DNA of 64,000 nt from Thermoactinomyces vulgaris (GCF_003688725.1 NZ_REFP01000007.1:602900-666899), one strand, 5' to 3'; counted from the stretch's first letter, positions 32,375 through 41,529 are shown. The notes: generated by a model from the letters alone, not told the origin. Made by a program: numbers and translations.

Positions 32375-33703
32375 ATGAACGCAGAACACAACAGCAATCA
32401 TTTAAAAAGGGACATTGGATTTATTACGGCATTATCCATTGTAATCGGAACAGTCATCGGTTCCGGGGTTTTTATGAAACCCGGCGAAGTGTTGGCCTCT
32501 TCAGGAAATGCAAAGATGGCTTTGTTCGCCTGGCTTTTGGGGGGATTGATCACATTGGCCAGCGGACTGACCGTTGCTGAAGTGGGAGCGCAAATTCCCA
32601 AAACGGGCGGGTTATATATTTATTTGGAAGAAACGTATGGAAAGTTTTGGGGATATTTATGCGGATGGGTGCAGACCGTGGTGTACGGTCCGGCGGTCAT
32701 TGCCGCATTGGGTTTGTATCTGGGTTCATTGATTGTTCATCTGTTTGGCCTGGACGAGTCATGGTTGAAAGGAATCGGGATCGGGTTTGTGGTACTGTTG
32801 ATGTTGGTAAACATCACCGGAACGAAGTATGGAGGATGGGTGCAAAACATCTCCACGGCGGCCAAACTGATTCCGATTGTGCTCATTATCATCTTCGGTT
32901 TATGGAAGGGAGAACAGTCGATCTTCACCCCGGGGGCTTTCGAGCCGGAAGAATTCAGCTTTGGCGCGGCCGTGCTGGCAACCTTGTTTGCGTATGACGG
33001 ATGGATTTTGGTCGGATCCGTTGCCGGGGAAATGAAAAACCCGACCAGATTGTTGCCGAAGGTGATTTTTATCGGTTTGGCGGGGGTCACCGTGGTTTAT
33101 TTGCTTGTCAATATGGCCCTTTTGTATGTGTTGCCTGCAGAAGATATTGTGAAGTTGGGTGAAAACGCGGCAAGTACGGCGGCAACAACGTTGTTTGGCG
33201 ATTTTGGCGGGATTTTGATCACCATTGGAATCATTATTTCGATTTTTGGTTGCCTGAACGGAAAAATGATGGCTTTTCCGCGGATCCCGTATGCGATGGC
33301 CCAAAACGGCCAATTGCCGTTTTCCAAAGGGTTGGGCAAGGTGCATCCGAAATTTCACACGCCTTATGTTTCCATTATTTCACAAGCGGCGATCGCCACG
33401 GTTTTCATGCTGATCAGCGATCCGAACCGTTTGTCGGATATCTCGGTATTTTCCATTTATCTCTTTTATATTTTTGCCTTTTTTGCCGTGTTTACTTTGC
33501 GCAGAAGAAACAGCGGGAAAGAGCGGCCTTACAGTGTTCCGCTTTACCCGTTGGTGCCTCTGGTTGCCATTGTCGGTTCGATTTACATCATTGTCAGCAT
33601 GCTCCGGCATGATCCGGTCGGCGGATTGGGTGCAATCTTCATTATGGTCATCGGACTGCCGGTTTATTATTTCTTAAAACGGAGAGCGACGGATCAGGTT
33701 TGA
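32375..33703 (+). CDS. APC-family amino-acid exchanger (SteT-like)
   Basis: A 442-residue membrane protein with twelve helices. The LAT-type signature is clear: GTVIGSGVFMKPGEVL near the N-terminus (unwound TM1 with GSGVF) and AEVGAQIPKTGGLYIYLEETYG after TM2. B. subtilis SteT, a serine/threonine exchanger, has the same plan; the substrate here is inferred. ATG 32375 follows AAGGAGGA by 5 bases; the frame upstream lacks a ribosome site. It is monocistronic, with a strong terminator. Confidence 0.9.
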   Translation: MNAEHNSNHLKRDIGFITALSIVIGTVIGSGVFMKPGEVLASSGNAKMALFAWLLGGLITLASGLTVAEVGAQIPKTGGLYIYLEETYGKFWGYLCGWVQTVVYGPAVIAALGLYLGSLIVHLFGLDESWLKGIGIGFVVLLMLVNITGTKYGGWVQNISTAAKLIPIVLIIIFGLWKGEQSIFTPGAFEPEEFSFGAAVLATLFAYDGWILVGSVAGEMKNPTRLLPKVIFIGLAGVTVVYLLVNMALLYVLPAEDIVKLGENAASTAATTLFGDFGGILITIGIIISIFGCLNGKMMAFPRIPYAMAQNGQLPFSKGLGKVHPKFHTPYVSIISQAAIATVFMLISDPNRLSDISVFSIYLFYIFAFFAVFTLRRRNSGKERPYSVPLYPLVPLVAIVGSIYIIVSMLRHDPVGGLGAIFIMVIGLPVYYFLKRRATDQV

Positions 33704-33709
33704 TTCATG

Positions 33710-33754
33710 AAAAAAGAAGGTTCACATCCTGCAGGATGCGAACCTTCTTTTTTC
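33710..33754. terminator. Bidirectional terminator between exchanger and MFS genes
   Basis: A long stem AAAAAAGAAGGTTC / GAACCTTCTTTTTT serves both converging genes. Confidence 0.95.
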
Positions 33755-33757
33755 GTA

Positions 33758-34942
33758 TCATGCGACATGACCCCGGCGGCCGGCCCCCAGTCCGGAAAGA
33801 ATCAAACAGACCGTTGTTGCCAGCAGGAGCACAAGGGACGGAACCCATGAGCGGGTTGCATCAAAGAGATAACCCAGCAGGATCGGACCAAAGGCGGCAA
33901 GCAGATACCCGACGGATTGCGACATGCCGGAAAGATTGGCGGCTTCTTTGGCATGGGCCGTCCTCAGTGTGATCAATGTGAGAGCCAGGCTGACGCTCGC
34001 ACCTTGGGCAATTCCGATCATGGCAATACTGATATACAGAAGAACCGGTTCGCTGGTAAACAAACCAATGATTCCCGCAAGGTGAAACAGTCCGATGGCA
34101 AAGGCGATTCCTTTTTGCTGGGATAGCCGGTTGGCCAGAACCGGGGTGGCAAAAGTGGCAGGCAGGCTGATGAGTTGCATGGCCGATACCATCCACCCTG
34201 CGGTTTCTTCACTGAATCCCCGGCTTTGCAAGATGGCGGGAAGCCAGGTGATGGTGCAGTAAAACAGAAAGGATTGCAGTCCCATGAAAAAGGTCACATA
34301 CCAGGCAAGCGGTGAACGCCACATCAAGGTAGCGCCTGTCCGGGGCGATCCCGCTTTGGCCGACCGGTTTTGATTTGCGCTTCGGATCTGGGGAATCCAT
34401 ATACACAAAGCTGCAATGGCCATCCAGGCCCAAAAAGAAAGAGAGGATTTCCATCCCCCGTTCAGCGCATCCGCCAGCGGAATGCTCACGGCTGATCCGA
34501 TGGCGGCAAAGGTGTTCATCGAAGTGGTGTAAATGCTGGTCATCAAGCCGGCTTGTTCCGGAAATTTTTCTTTCACGATACCGGGAAGCAGCACGTTTCC
34601 GATGGCGATTCCGATTCCGATCCAAATCGTGCCGAAAAAGACGGTGAACACCGTTCCGGCCGAACGGATAAGAATGCCGCATGCCAGTGTGAAAAGTCCG
34701 ACAAAGATGGTCCGTTCATTTCCCCATTTTCGCGATAAAGGCGGGGCCACAAGAGACAGCAGGGCAAAAGCAATCAACGGCAAAGTGGTGAGAAATCCGG
34801 CCGTTCCATTGGATATGTGCAGATCGGCTCGAATCGAATGAATCACGGGCCCGACAGAAGTGATCGAAGGGCGCAAATTAAACGCAACAAAAACAATTCC
34901 TGCAACCAAAATGGCTTTTTGCACCGATGGTTGATGATTCAT
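33758..34942 (-). CDS. MFS transporter, CynX/NimT family
   Basis: A 394-residue protein of twelve membrane helices. FVAFNLRPSITSVGPVIHSI near the N-terminus and LSRKWGNERTIFVGL in the loop between helices 2 and 3 match the CynX/NimT group, which includes cyanate and 2-nitroimidazole transporters. The substrate is not known. ATG 34942 lies 8 bases after AAAGGAG; the frame extends upstream without membrane-type continuity. It diverges from nagA. Confidence 0.88.
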   Translation of the reverse strand: MNHQPSVQKAILVAGIVFVAFNLRPSITSVGPVIHSIRADLHISNGTAGFLTTLPLIAFALLSLVAPPLSRKWGNERTIFVGLFTLACGILIRSAGTVFTVFFGTIWIGIGIAIGNVLLPGIVKEKFPEQAGLMTSIYTTSMNTFAAIGSAVSIPLADALNGGWKSSLSFWAWMAIAALCIWIPQIRSANQNRSAKAGSPRTGATLMWRSPLAWYVTFFMGLQSFLFYCTITWLPAILQSRGFSEETAGWMVSAMQLISLPATFATPVLANRLSQQKGIAFAIGLFHLAGIIGLFTSEPVLLYISIAMIGIAQGASVSLALTLITLRTAHAKEAANLSGMSQSVGYLLAAFGPILLGYLFDATRSWVPSLVLLLATTVCLILSGLGAGRRGHVA

Positions 34943-35232
34943 GCTGTGAACTCCTTTGAAGATGGAATAAACAAAAGGTGAAGATAAAAGAAAAGATGGC
35001 ATGAACGTCTGCCATCTTCTTTGCAAGTTGACTTGAAATATGAAAAGATAAAAGGGTTTCTTTGATTGAAAGATATTGTAGCAAAGATGATGCATACTGG
35101 CAATGAAAAAGTGGAGCGCTTTTTTCGGACCGGACGGGCTATATTATGAATGGCATTGCCATCCGATGGACGGATGGGATTGACAGCGTTAAACTTAGGA
35201 ATGACAAAGAGAGCAAAGGAGTTATTATTCAC

Positions 35233-36417
35233 ATGAACCAATTCACGTGGACCTTGATCAATGCAAAGATTTATGCAGAAAACGGTTTGATACCCAACGG
35301 TTTTATTTCTGTGACAGATGATAAAATATCGGCGATCGGCACCATGGATGATTATGTTCCGACTTGCAGCGGATCCGTGCTGGATGTACAAGGAAGAACC
35401 GTTGTTCCGGGAATGATTGATGTCCATATTCACGGTGCCGCCGGGGCTGATGTGATGGATGCCACGCCGGAAGCATTGGATCAAATGGCAGTCGCTTTGG
35501 CCCGGGAAGGGACGACTGCTTTTTTGGCGACAACGATCACTCAGTCACCGGAGAACATTGAAAAGGCGCTGAAAAATGCCGCGGAATATATGCAACATCA
35601 ATCCCCGGGCAAAGCGGAATGTGTGGGGGTTCATCTGGAAGGGCCGTTTGTCAATGCCAAGCGCAAAGGCGCGCAACCGTTGGAATTTATTTTGGAACCC
35701 GATGTAAAGCAGTTTAAAAAGTGGCAGGAGGTTGCCCGGGGAACCATTAAATTGGTTACCTTGGCTCCGGAAGAACCGGGCGGATATGAATTGGCAGCCT
35801 ATTTGAGGGAGACGGGGGTCATTGCTTCCATCGGCCATTCCGATGCCACCTTTGATCAAGTGATGGAAGGAATCGAAGCCGGCATCTCCCATGTCACCCA
35901 TCTTTTTAACGGCATGCGCGGATTTCATCACCGGGAGCCCGGTGTCGCCGGAGCGGCCATGTTGTGTAAAGAATTGAATGTGGAAATGATAGTGGACGGG
36001 ATCCATATCGATCCGCGTAGCGTGCGGCTGGCTTACCAGCAAATCACCAGTGACCGGATTTTGCTGATCACTGATGCCATGCGTGCCAAATGTATGAAGA
36101 GGGGGAATTATGATTTGGGAGGCCAAAAGGTCTTTGTTTCGAACCGGGACGCCCGTTTGGAAGACGGCACGTTGGCCGGAAGCATTTTAAAAATGAAGGA
36201 TGCTGCAAAAAATATGATCGAATATACCGGATGCACCATGGAAGAAGTGATCCAAATGACCGCTTCCAACGCGGCAAAAGAGTTAAAGATGGATGATCGC
36301 AAAGGGAGTATCCGGGTTGGAAAAGATGCGGATCTGGTGGTGTTAAATCCCGACTTGGATATTTACCTCACGATCTGCCGTGGCGAGTTTGCGTATCAAC
36401 AGACACAGGGGGAATGA
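35233..36417 (+). CDS. nagA: N-acetylglucosamine-6-phosphate deacetylase
   Basis: Removes acetate from GlcNAc-6-phosphate in amino-sugar and cell-wall recycling. The 394-residue amidohydrolase has the metal motif DVHIHG (63-68), HLEGPF with the metal Glu, SIGHSDATFDQ and HLFNGM with further His ligands, and ITDAM with the catalytic Asp. ATG 35233 is preceded by AAAGGAG; the frame is open to an ATG at 35146. nagB follows at once, so the two are cotranscribed. No NagR-type regulator is seen next to them. Confidence 0.96.
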   Translation: MNQFTWTLINAKIYAENGLIPNGFISVTDDKISAIGTMDDYVPTCSGSVLDVQGRTVVPGMIDVHIHGAAGADVMDATPEALDQMAVALAREGTTAFLATTITQSPENIEKALKNAAEYMQHQSPGKAECVGVHLEGPFVNAKRKGAQPLEFILEPDVKQFKKWQEVARGTIKLVTLAPEEPGGYELAAYLRETGVIASIGHSDATFDQVMEGIEAGISHVTHLFNGMRGFHHREPGVAGAAMLCKELNVEMIVDGIHIDPRSVRLAYQQITSDRILLITDAMRAKCMKRGNYDLGGQKVFVSNRDARLEDGTLAGSILKMKDAAKNMIEYTGCTMEEVIQMTASNAAKELKMDDRKGSIRVGKDADLVVLNPDLDIYLTICRGEFAYQQTQGE

Positions 36418-36420
36418 ATG

Positions 36421-37158
36421 ATGGAACTGGTCCGTGTACAAAGCTATGAAGAAATGTGTAATTTGGCGGCTGAACGAATCATCCGGTTGGTAAAGGAAAC
36501 GGAGTCTCCCGTGCTGGGACTTGCGACCGGCGCGACCCCCACCGGCGTTTATCAAAAACTGGTCTCGGATCACCGGCAAAACGGCACTTCCTACCGACAT
36601 GTCACCACCTTCAATTTGGATGAGTATATCGGCTTGGGTCCTGAGGATGCAACCAGTTATTACTTTTATATGATGAAACACCTCTTTCGACATATCGATA
36701 TCCCTGTCGGGCAAACCCATATTCCGGATGGCTTGGCAAAAAATCCGGAAGAGGAATGTGTGCGTTATGAGCGGAAGATCGAAGAACACGGAGGCATCGA
36801 TTTGCAAATTTTGGGGATCGGCAGAAACGGACATATCGGATTTAATGAACCCGGGACCCCTTTTTCCTCCAAGACCCACGTGGTGAAGTTGACGGAATCG
36901 ACCCGGGAAGCCAACCGTCCTTTTTTTGACGGGAAGGATCAGGTTCCGACCCATGCGATCACGATGGGGCTTTCGACCATTATGAAAAGCAAAGAGATTG
37001 TATTGCTTGCCAACGGGAAGATGAAAGCCCCGGTCTTGCGCCGGCTGTTCACCATGGATGAACCTTCCCCGGAATTGCCGGCTTCCATTTTGAAACAACA
37101 TCCGAATGTCACCATCATTGCCGATGAAGAGGCTTTGTCCCCGGGCAACCGTGGATGA
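36421..37158 (+). CDS. nagB: Glucosamine-6-phosphate deaminase
   Basis: Converts glucosamine-6-phosphate to fructose-6-phosphate and ammonia. The 245-residue protein contains GLATGATPTGVYQKL (phosphate loop), TFNLDEYIGL (catalytic Asp) and GIGRNGHIGFNEPG (catalytic His), all standard. ATG 36421 is preferred over the adjacent ATG 36418 for spacing to GGGGG. With nagA it completes the route from GlcNAc-6-phosphate into glycolysis. Confidence 0.96.
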   Translation: MELVRVQSYEEMCNLAAERIIRLVKETESPVLGLATGATPTGVYQKLVSDHRQNGTSYRHVTTFNLDEYIGLGPEDATSYYFYMMKHLFRHIDIPVGQTHIPDGLAKNPEEECVRYERKIEEHGGIDLQILGIGRNGHIGFNEPGTPFSSKTHVVKLTESTREANRPFFDGKDQVPTHAITMGLSTIMKSKEIVLLANGKMKAPVLRRLFTMDEPSPELPASILKQHPNVTIIADEEALSPGNRG

Positions 37159-37160
37159 GG

Positions 37161-37185
37161 CACCGGGCATGTAGACCCGGTGTTT
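37161..37185 (+). terminator. Weak terminator-like hairpin after nagB
   Basis: Stem CACCGGG / CCCGGTG with an 8-nt loop but only three T. Confidence 0.45.
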
Positions 37186-37210
37186 GCCGGTTTCAGCTTG
37201 CGCCGGGGTT

Positions 37211-38152
37211 TTATTGATCCAAGCGGCATTGGTGGGGAGGGTGGGTCACGAAGGCCTGAATGCTCGGCTGTCTTAAGGTGTGTCCGTGGCTCCATTCCAG
37301 ATATTGCACTTTCACCGTGATGACCGGCTTCAGCCAAAGCGTGTTTTTCAGACGGGAAGGTGGATTGACAAAAGGCATGTTCTCCTGCACGACGGGTTGA
37401 ATCATACGGGTCAGCGTTTTCCAATCTTCGTGAGTCAATTTGCCGGTTCCTGCGTGACCGATATACCAAAGCCGGTCCTGCTCATCATATAATCCGAGCA
37501 GAAGGGAATGGACCATGGAGCCGCGGACAACGACTCCCCCCACCACCGCGATCAAATCTTGCACATTTTTCTTCTTTCGCCAGCGGTGATCTTTCCCGCC
37601 GATGGCATAGGTGCTGTTCAGGTCTTTGAAAACGATTCCTTCCAAGCCGTGTTCTTTTACTGCCTCAAACAGCGCTTTTCCATCTTCAAAAGAAGGGACG
37701 AGTTGAACAGGGCCGGAAGGCTCGCAGATTTCGTCAAGCAATGCGGTTCTTTCCGAAAGAGGCCGGTGGATGAGCCAGTGACCGTCCAGGTATAACAGGT
37801 CGAAAACCATGTATGTAACCGGAACTTGTTTTTGCACGGCCGGAACCCGGTCGATCTTGCGAAGGCCGTCTCTTTTCATCACTTCATAAAAAGAAGGTTT
37901 TCCGTCTTTTAATGCGATGATTTCCCCGTCCAATATCGCTGATTTGGCTTTTAAGGATTGATCCAAATGCTGAAGTTCGGGATAATGAAACGTCCGTTCG
38001 TTTTTTTTGCGATTAAAAAGCTTGATCTCTTTTCCGTTCCGGTATGCCAGGATGCGGACACCGTCCCACTTCACTTGCGCGATCCATTGTTTTCCTTGCG
38101 GAAAATCATCCGTTGGCACCGGTTCAAACGGGATGATTGGCTTCAAATCCAT
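37211..38152 (-). CDS. ligD: ATP-dependent DNA ligase, LigD ligase domain only
   Basis: Seals breaks in non-homologous end joining. The 313-residue protein has the nucleotidyltransferase motifs: KWDGVR (28-33, AMP-accepting Lys28), LDGEIIAL (motif III), EGIVFKDLNSTY (motif IV) and WRKKK (motif V), followed by an OB-fold domain. There is no polymerase or 3'-phosphoesterase domain, unlike fused LigD. ATG 38152 has GGAGG 8 bases upstream. The polymerase part is encoded divergently at 38774. Confidence 0.93.
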   Translation of the reverse strand: MDLKPIIPFEPVPTDDFPQGKQWIAQVKWDGVRILAYRNGKEIKLFNRKKNERTFHYPELQHLDQSLKAKSAILDGEIIALKDGKPSFYEVMKRDGLRKIDRVPAVQKQVPVTYMVFDLLYLDGHWLIHRPLSERTALLDEICEPSGPVQLVPSFEDGKALFEAVKEHGLEGIVFKDLNSTYAIGGKDHRWRKKKNVQDLIAVVGGVVVRGSMVHSLLLGLYDEQDRLWYIGHAGTGKLTHEDWKTLTRMIQPVVQENMPFVNPPSRLKNTLWLKPVITVKVQYLEWSHGHTLRQPSIQAFVTHPPHQCRLDQ

Positions 38153-38188
38153 GAGAAAGCCTCCTTTTTTTATATTTTTTGCAGGTTT

Positions 38189-38226
38189 TAAAAAAGGACA
38201 CCTCCCAATAAAAGGGAAGTGTCCTT
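38189..38226 (-). terminator. Intrinsic terminator of the first Pro/Tyr-rich small gene
   Basis: On the minus strand GGACACTTCCC / GGGAGGTGTCC (roughly paired) is followed by TTTTTT. Confidence 0.8.
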
Positions 38227-38229
38227 CCG

Positions 38230-38436
38230 TCAATAGCCGCGCCTTCTGTCCCGGCGCCGGTCCCGGGGAAAGAAAGGTGGCCGGAAAACCGGGGGAAACA
38301 AAACCGGCGGATAGAACGGATAGAACGGGGGATAATAAGGTGGCCAGAAGGGTGAAAAAGGCGGGTAAAAACCCCGTTGTTTGGTTTCAATCAGATCTTC
38401 TTCGGTATCCATCCATTCCTCATTGTAAGGATACAT
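38230..38436 (-). CDS. Pro/Tyr/Phe-rich small protein 1 (spore-coat-like)
   Basis: A 68-residue protein. After an acidic N-terminus (EEWMDTEEDLIETKQ) come dense Pro-Pro-Phe/Tyr repeats (PPFSPFWPPYYPPFYPFYPP) and an Arg-rich end (PRDRRRDRRRGY). Such composition is typical of spore coat or outer-surface proteins; no family is recognised. AAGGAGGAG stands 8 bases before the ATG. It lies on the same strand as the adjacent small gene and the LigD ligase gene. Confidence 0.75.
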   Translation of the reverse strand: MYPYNEEWMDTEEDLIETKQRGFYPPFSPFWPPYYPPFYPFYPPVLFPPVFRPPFFPRDRRRDRRRGY

Positions 38437-38466
38437 ACGAAATCTCCTCCTTATCGGGTGATGAAG

Positions 38467-38664
38467 TTAATACGGGCCGAACCGTCCAAAAGGGCGGAAG
38501 AAAGGAAAAAATCCAAAATAAAAAAAGGGACGCGGGTAAATGAAGGGAGCTCCGAAAAACGGCCCCGGGAAAAATTGAGATGCATGGATGGGTTCCTGCT
38601 CCAACCCGGACGCCACAAATTCTGCAGAATCATCATGAAGCGGCTGATTGGCAGATTCCAACAC
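38467..38664 (-). CDS. Pro/Phe/Tyr-rich small protein 2 (spore-coat-like)
   Basis: A 65-residue protein with an acidic N-terminal half (NQPLHDDSAEFVASGLEQEP) and an aromatic/proline/glycine-rich end (FPGPFFGAPFIYPRPFFYFG, then FFRPFGRFGPY). A GTG start lies 8 bases after AGGAGG. It is 30 bases upstream of small protein 1, and the two look like diverged relatives. A SigK-like promoter is seen upstream (38705-38732), which would fit a late mother-cell coat protein; this is inference. Confidence 0.72.
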   Translation of the reverse strand: MLESANQPLHDDSAEFVASGLEQEPIHASQFFPGPFFGAPFIYPRPFFYFGFFPFFRPFGRFGPY

Positions 38665-38704
38665 GTTTCATTCCTCCTGTTTGCTCGGGTTTCTGGGTTT
38701 GTTA

Positions 38705-38732
38705 TAAATTATGCGTTTATCATGTTCCGGGT
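38705..38732 (-). promoter_or_regulatory. Possible SigK promoter of the coat-like genes
   Basis: On the minus strand AC (38731-38732) and CATAATTTA (38705-38713) are 17 bp apart, fitting AC-N16/17-CATANNNTA. Such short matches also occur by chance. Confidence 0.35.
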
Positions 38733-38773
38733 CATTGTCCAATGAAAAATAGGCGTTTGAACGGGGAGGTCAC

Positions 38774-39676
38774 ATGGCTGAAAAAGAGCGTTACGTCCAC
38801 GTTGACGGACGGGAATTAAAGATCACCAATCCGGATAAAATCTGGTTTCCCGAAGCAGGGATCAAAAAGTGGGAGTTTATTTTGTATTGTGCCCGTCTGG
38901 CTCCATATCTCCTGCCTTATTGCAAAGATCGTTTGCTGACGACGATCCGTTTTCCGGACGGGGTGAACCATTCTTCGTTTTATCAGAAAAACGCGCCTTT
39001 TTACCGCCCGGATTGGGTGGAAACCAGCACGTCAGGGGATATTGAATATATTTTGCTCAATAATGTCCCGACATTCATTTGGCTGGCAAACCTGGCTTGT
39101 CTGGAATACCATGTTTCTTTTCACCGGGTGGATCGCCCGGTTCCCACCGAGTTGGTGTTTGACCTGGATCCCAGTGCTCCCGGATTTGTAAAAGTGGCCG
39201 AAGTGGCGTGGCTGATCAAGGAAGTGCTGGAGAAAATCGGATTATTCGGGGTGGTGAAAACCTCCGGCGCAACGGGACTTCAAATTTATGTCCCGATCGA
39301 ACCGGTTTATTCTTATGAAGAAACAAGGAAAATCGGGGAATTGATTGCACATTATTTGACGGAACTTCATCCCGGGTTGGTCACGGTGGAACGACAGGTC
39401 AAAAAGCGGGAGGACAAGGTTTATATTGACTATCTGCAGCATTGGCACAACAAAACGTTGATTGCGCCCTATTCGCCGCGAGCCGTTCCGGAGGCAACGG
39501 TATCGACACCGCTGGAGTGGGAGGAACTGCATACGCTTCGTTCACCCAAGGAATGGACACTGCTCAACATTTTTGACCGTTTGAAGGAAAAAGGGGATTT
39601 GTTTGAACCGGTTATATCCGGTGAAAGGCAACGATTGGATGCGATTCTTCAGTTCATTAAAAAACGCAAACTGTAA
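38774..39676 (+). CDS. LigD polymerase/primase domain protein
   Basis: An archaeo-eukaryotic primase-fold polymerase that fills gaps in end joining. The 300-residue protein has the metal motif ELVFDLDPS (Asp130 and Asp132), KTSGATGLQIYVPI (162-175, nucleotide binding) and VYIDYLQHWHNKTLIAPYSPRA (third Asp219), the order seen in LigD PolDom. It is encoded alone, divergently from the small coat-like genes and the LigD ligase. GGGAGG precedes the ATG by 5 bases. Confidence 0.93.
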   Translation: MAEKERYVHVDGRELKITNPDKIWFPEAGIKKWEFILYCARLAPYLLPYCKDRLLTTIRFPDGVNHSSFYQKNAPFYRPDWVETSTSGDIEYILLNNVPTFIWLANLACLEYHVSFHRVDRPVPTELVFDLDPSAPGFVKVAEVAWLIKEVLEKIGLFGVVKTSGATGLQIYVPIEPVYSYEETRKIGELIAHYLTELHPGLVTVERQVKKREDKVYIDYLQHWHNKTLIAPYSPRAVPEATVSTPLEWEELHTLRSPKEWTLLNIFDRLKEKGDLFEPVISGERQRLDAILQFIKKRKL

Positions 39677-39742
39677 AAAGGAAAAGGGTCATGTTATCTT
39701 AATATTGATGTCATTTTATTTGAATGGTGAGGAGGATCATGA

Positions 39743-41041
39743 TTGAAACGGATATTCATTAACGGCACGATCATCACCCTGGTGGAAGGACAAGAAGTGA
39801 TTGAGCAAGGAGCCATGGGTGTGGAAGGCACCGATATTACATATATAGGCCCGGTTCCGGGAGAAGAAGAACTGGCTTTCTATGATGAAGTCATCGATTG
39901 CCGGGGACGCGCGATCATGCCCGGTCTTGTCAATACACACGGACATGCGGCCATGACGTTGCTCAGAGGGTATGCTGATGATCTTCCGTTACAAACGTGG
40001 CTGGAAGAAAAAATGTGGCCGTTGGAAGCCAAGTTTACAGAAAAACAAGTTTCGGCGGGAACGGCCTTGGCAGTCGCGGAAATGATTAAATCCGGCACCA
40101 CTTGCTTTGTGGATATGTATGACCATATGGAAGAAGTGGCGAAAATCACGATGGAATCCGGGATGCGCGCCCGGTTGTGCCGCGGATCCATCGGGCTTTG
40201 CAGTGAAGAAGAACAAAGACAAAAACTGAATGAAGCCGTGCAATTCGCCAAGGATTGGAACGGACAAGCAGGCGGAAGGATCACCACCATGCTGGCGCCG
40301 CATGCACCTTACACCTGTTCGCCGGATTACATCCGTCAATTTGTGGAAAAAGCAGCCGAACTCTCATTGCCACTGCATACCCATATGTCGGAGACCGCGA
40401 AAGAAGTGGAACAAAATGTGAGGGATTACGGTGTCCGTCCGGTGGAACATTTACGCCGTTTGGGCTTTTTTGATCAGCCTGCGTTGGTGGCGCATGCCGT
40501 GCATGTGACGGATGAGGAGATCGATATTCTTGCTTCTTATGATGTTAAAGTCGCTCACAACCCGGAAAGCAATTTGAAGCTGGGAAGCGGCATTGCTCCC
40601 ATTCCGAAAATGCTTGAAAAAGGCATCCGTCCCGGATTGGCCACGGACGGGGCGGCAAGCAACAACAATCTGGATCTGTTTGAAGAAATGCATATCGCAG
40701 CGATGATCCATAAAGGCGTTCATGAAAATTCGGTGCTGGTTCCCGCAATGACGGCATTGAAAATGGCTACCTTGTACGGTGCGGAATGCGCCTTTTTGGA
40801 AAAAGAAACCGGATCCTTGGAAGTTGGAAAGAAAGCGGATTTTGTGGTGTTGGATTTGTCGGGGGTCCATATGCAGCCTTTGCATGATGTGGTATCGCAT
40901 ATTGTGTATTCGGCCAACCGAAATGATGTGCGGGATGTTTACATTGATGGAAAACCGGTCATGCGAAACCGGGAATTGCTGACCATGGATGAAGAAAAAG
41001 TCAAATATGAAGCCAATCAGGCCATTCAGGAGATCTTATAA
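39743..41041 (+). CDS. mtaD: 5'-methylthioadenosine / S-adenosylhomocysteine deaminase family amidohydrolase
   Basis: Deaminates MTA, SAH or adenosine to the inosine analogues. The 432-residue protein has the zinc motif VNTHGHAAMTLLRG, HAPYTCSP, the substrate/metal stretch LHTHMSETAKEVEQN, LVAHAVHVTDEEI, and the catalytic Asp in LATDGAASNNNLDLFEEM. These agree with the MtaD/TrzA branch. A TTG start lies 7 bases after GGAGG; an ATG 4 bases earlier reads into a stop. It stands alone. Confidence 0.9.
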   Translation: MKRIFINGTIITLVEGQEVIEQGAMGVEGTDITYIGPVPGEEELAFYDEVIDCRGRAIMPGLVNTHGHAAMTLLRGYADDLPLQTWLEEKMWPLEAKFTEKQVSAGTALAVAEMIKSGTTCFVDMYDHMEEVAKITMESGMRARLCRGSIGLCSEEEQRQKLNEAVQFAKDWNGQAGGRITTMLAPHAPYTCSPDYIRQFVEKAAELSLPLHTHMSETAKEVEQNVRDYGVRPVEHLRRLGFFDQPALVAHAVHVTDEEIDILASYDVKVAHNPESNLKLGSGIAPIPKMLEKGIRPGLATDGAASNNNLDLFEEMHIAAMIHKGVHENSVLVPAMTALKMATLYGAECAFLEKETGSLEVGKKADFVVLDLSGVHMQPLHDVVSHIVYSANRNDVRDVYIDGKPVMRNRELLTMDEEKVKYEANQAIQEIL

Positions 41042-41133
41042 GAAAAAGCCGCCAATTATTGGCATCATTGGCAGCGAAAAGAGAGTTGGCGAAGGGGAAT
41101 AGGCAGGAGTTTCTAAGTCATACTAAGAACAAA

Positions 41134-41331
41134 TCAAATTTCCATATCAATATCCAATTGGAAGCGCAAGGGAATGTCTGTATTTCTTTCTTGCCATTCC
41201 CGTTTTTGAGCAGCAGGGGAAGCCCATGTTTCCGCGGGTAAAAAGGCGGACAGCTGTTTCCATTCTTCTTCGGTCAATCGGTTTTGTAACTCTTTGTAAA
41301 TCCAATCGGGATAAAGGGAAGGGGTTGTCAT
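41134..41331 (-). CDS. Unknown 65-residue acidic protein
   Basis: A small soluble protein beginning MTTPSLYPDWIYKELQNR, predicted helical in its first half (LTEEEWKQLSAFLP), with no Cys and no membrane helix. GGGAGGTG lies 6 bases before the ATG. It is divergent from the lipoprotein gene. No family is recognised; the good ribosome site and composition support a real gene. Confidence 0.6.
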   Translation of the reverse strand: MTTPSLYPDWIYKELQNRLTEEEWKQLSAFLPAETWASPAAQKREWQERNTDIPLRFQLDIDMEI

Positions 41332-41398
41332 TGCCTTCACCTCCCTTGTTGGTGTTAGTATCACCGGAGATAACCCGTTTATGATTAGCACATTTTGC

Positions 41399-41429
41399 CC
41401 GTCCGCAAAATTCTCGGCGGACGGCTTTT
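41399..41429 (+). terminator. Hairpin upstream of the lipoprotein gene (possible terminator or attenuator)
   Basis: Stem CCGTCCGC / GCGGACGG with a 10-nt loop and CTTTTG after it. No plus-strand gene precedes it closely, so it may be in the lipoprotein leader. Confidence 0.45.
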
Positions 41430-41529
41430 GTCATGAAATGGTTTGAGGATCCAACGGTTCTTGAACCATTTTTTCTTTTGGGGATAAAAAACAAGGAAAT
41501 GACGTAAGTATGTTGAAAGGAGGGGTCGC

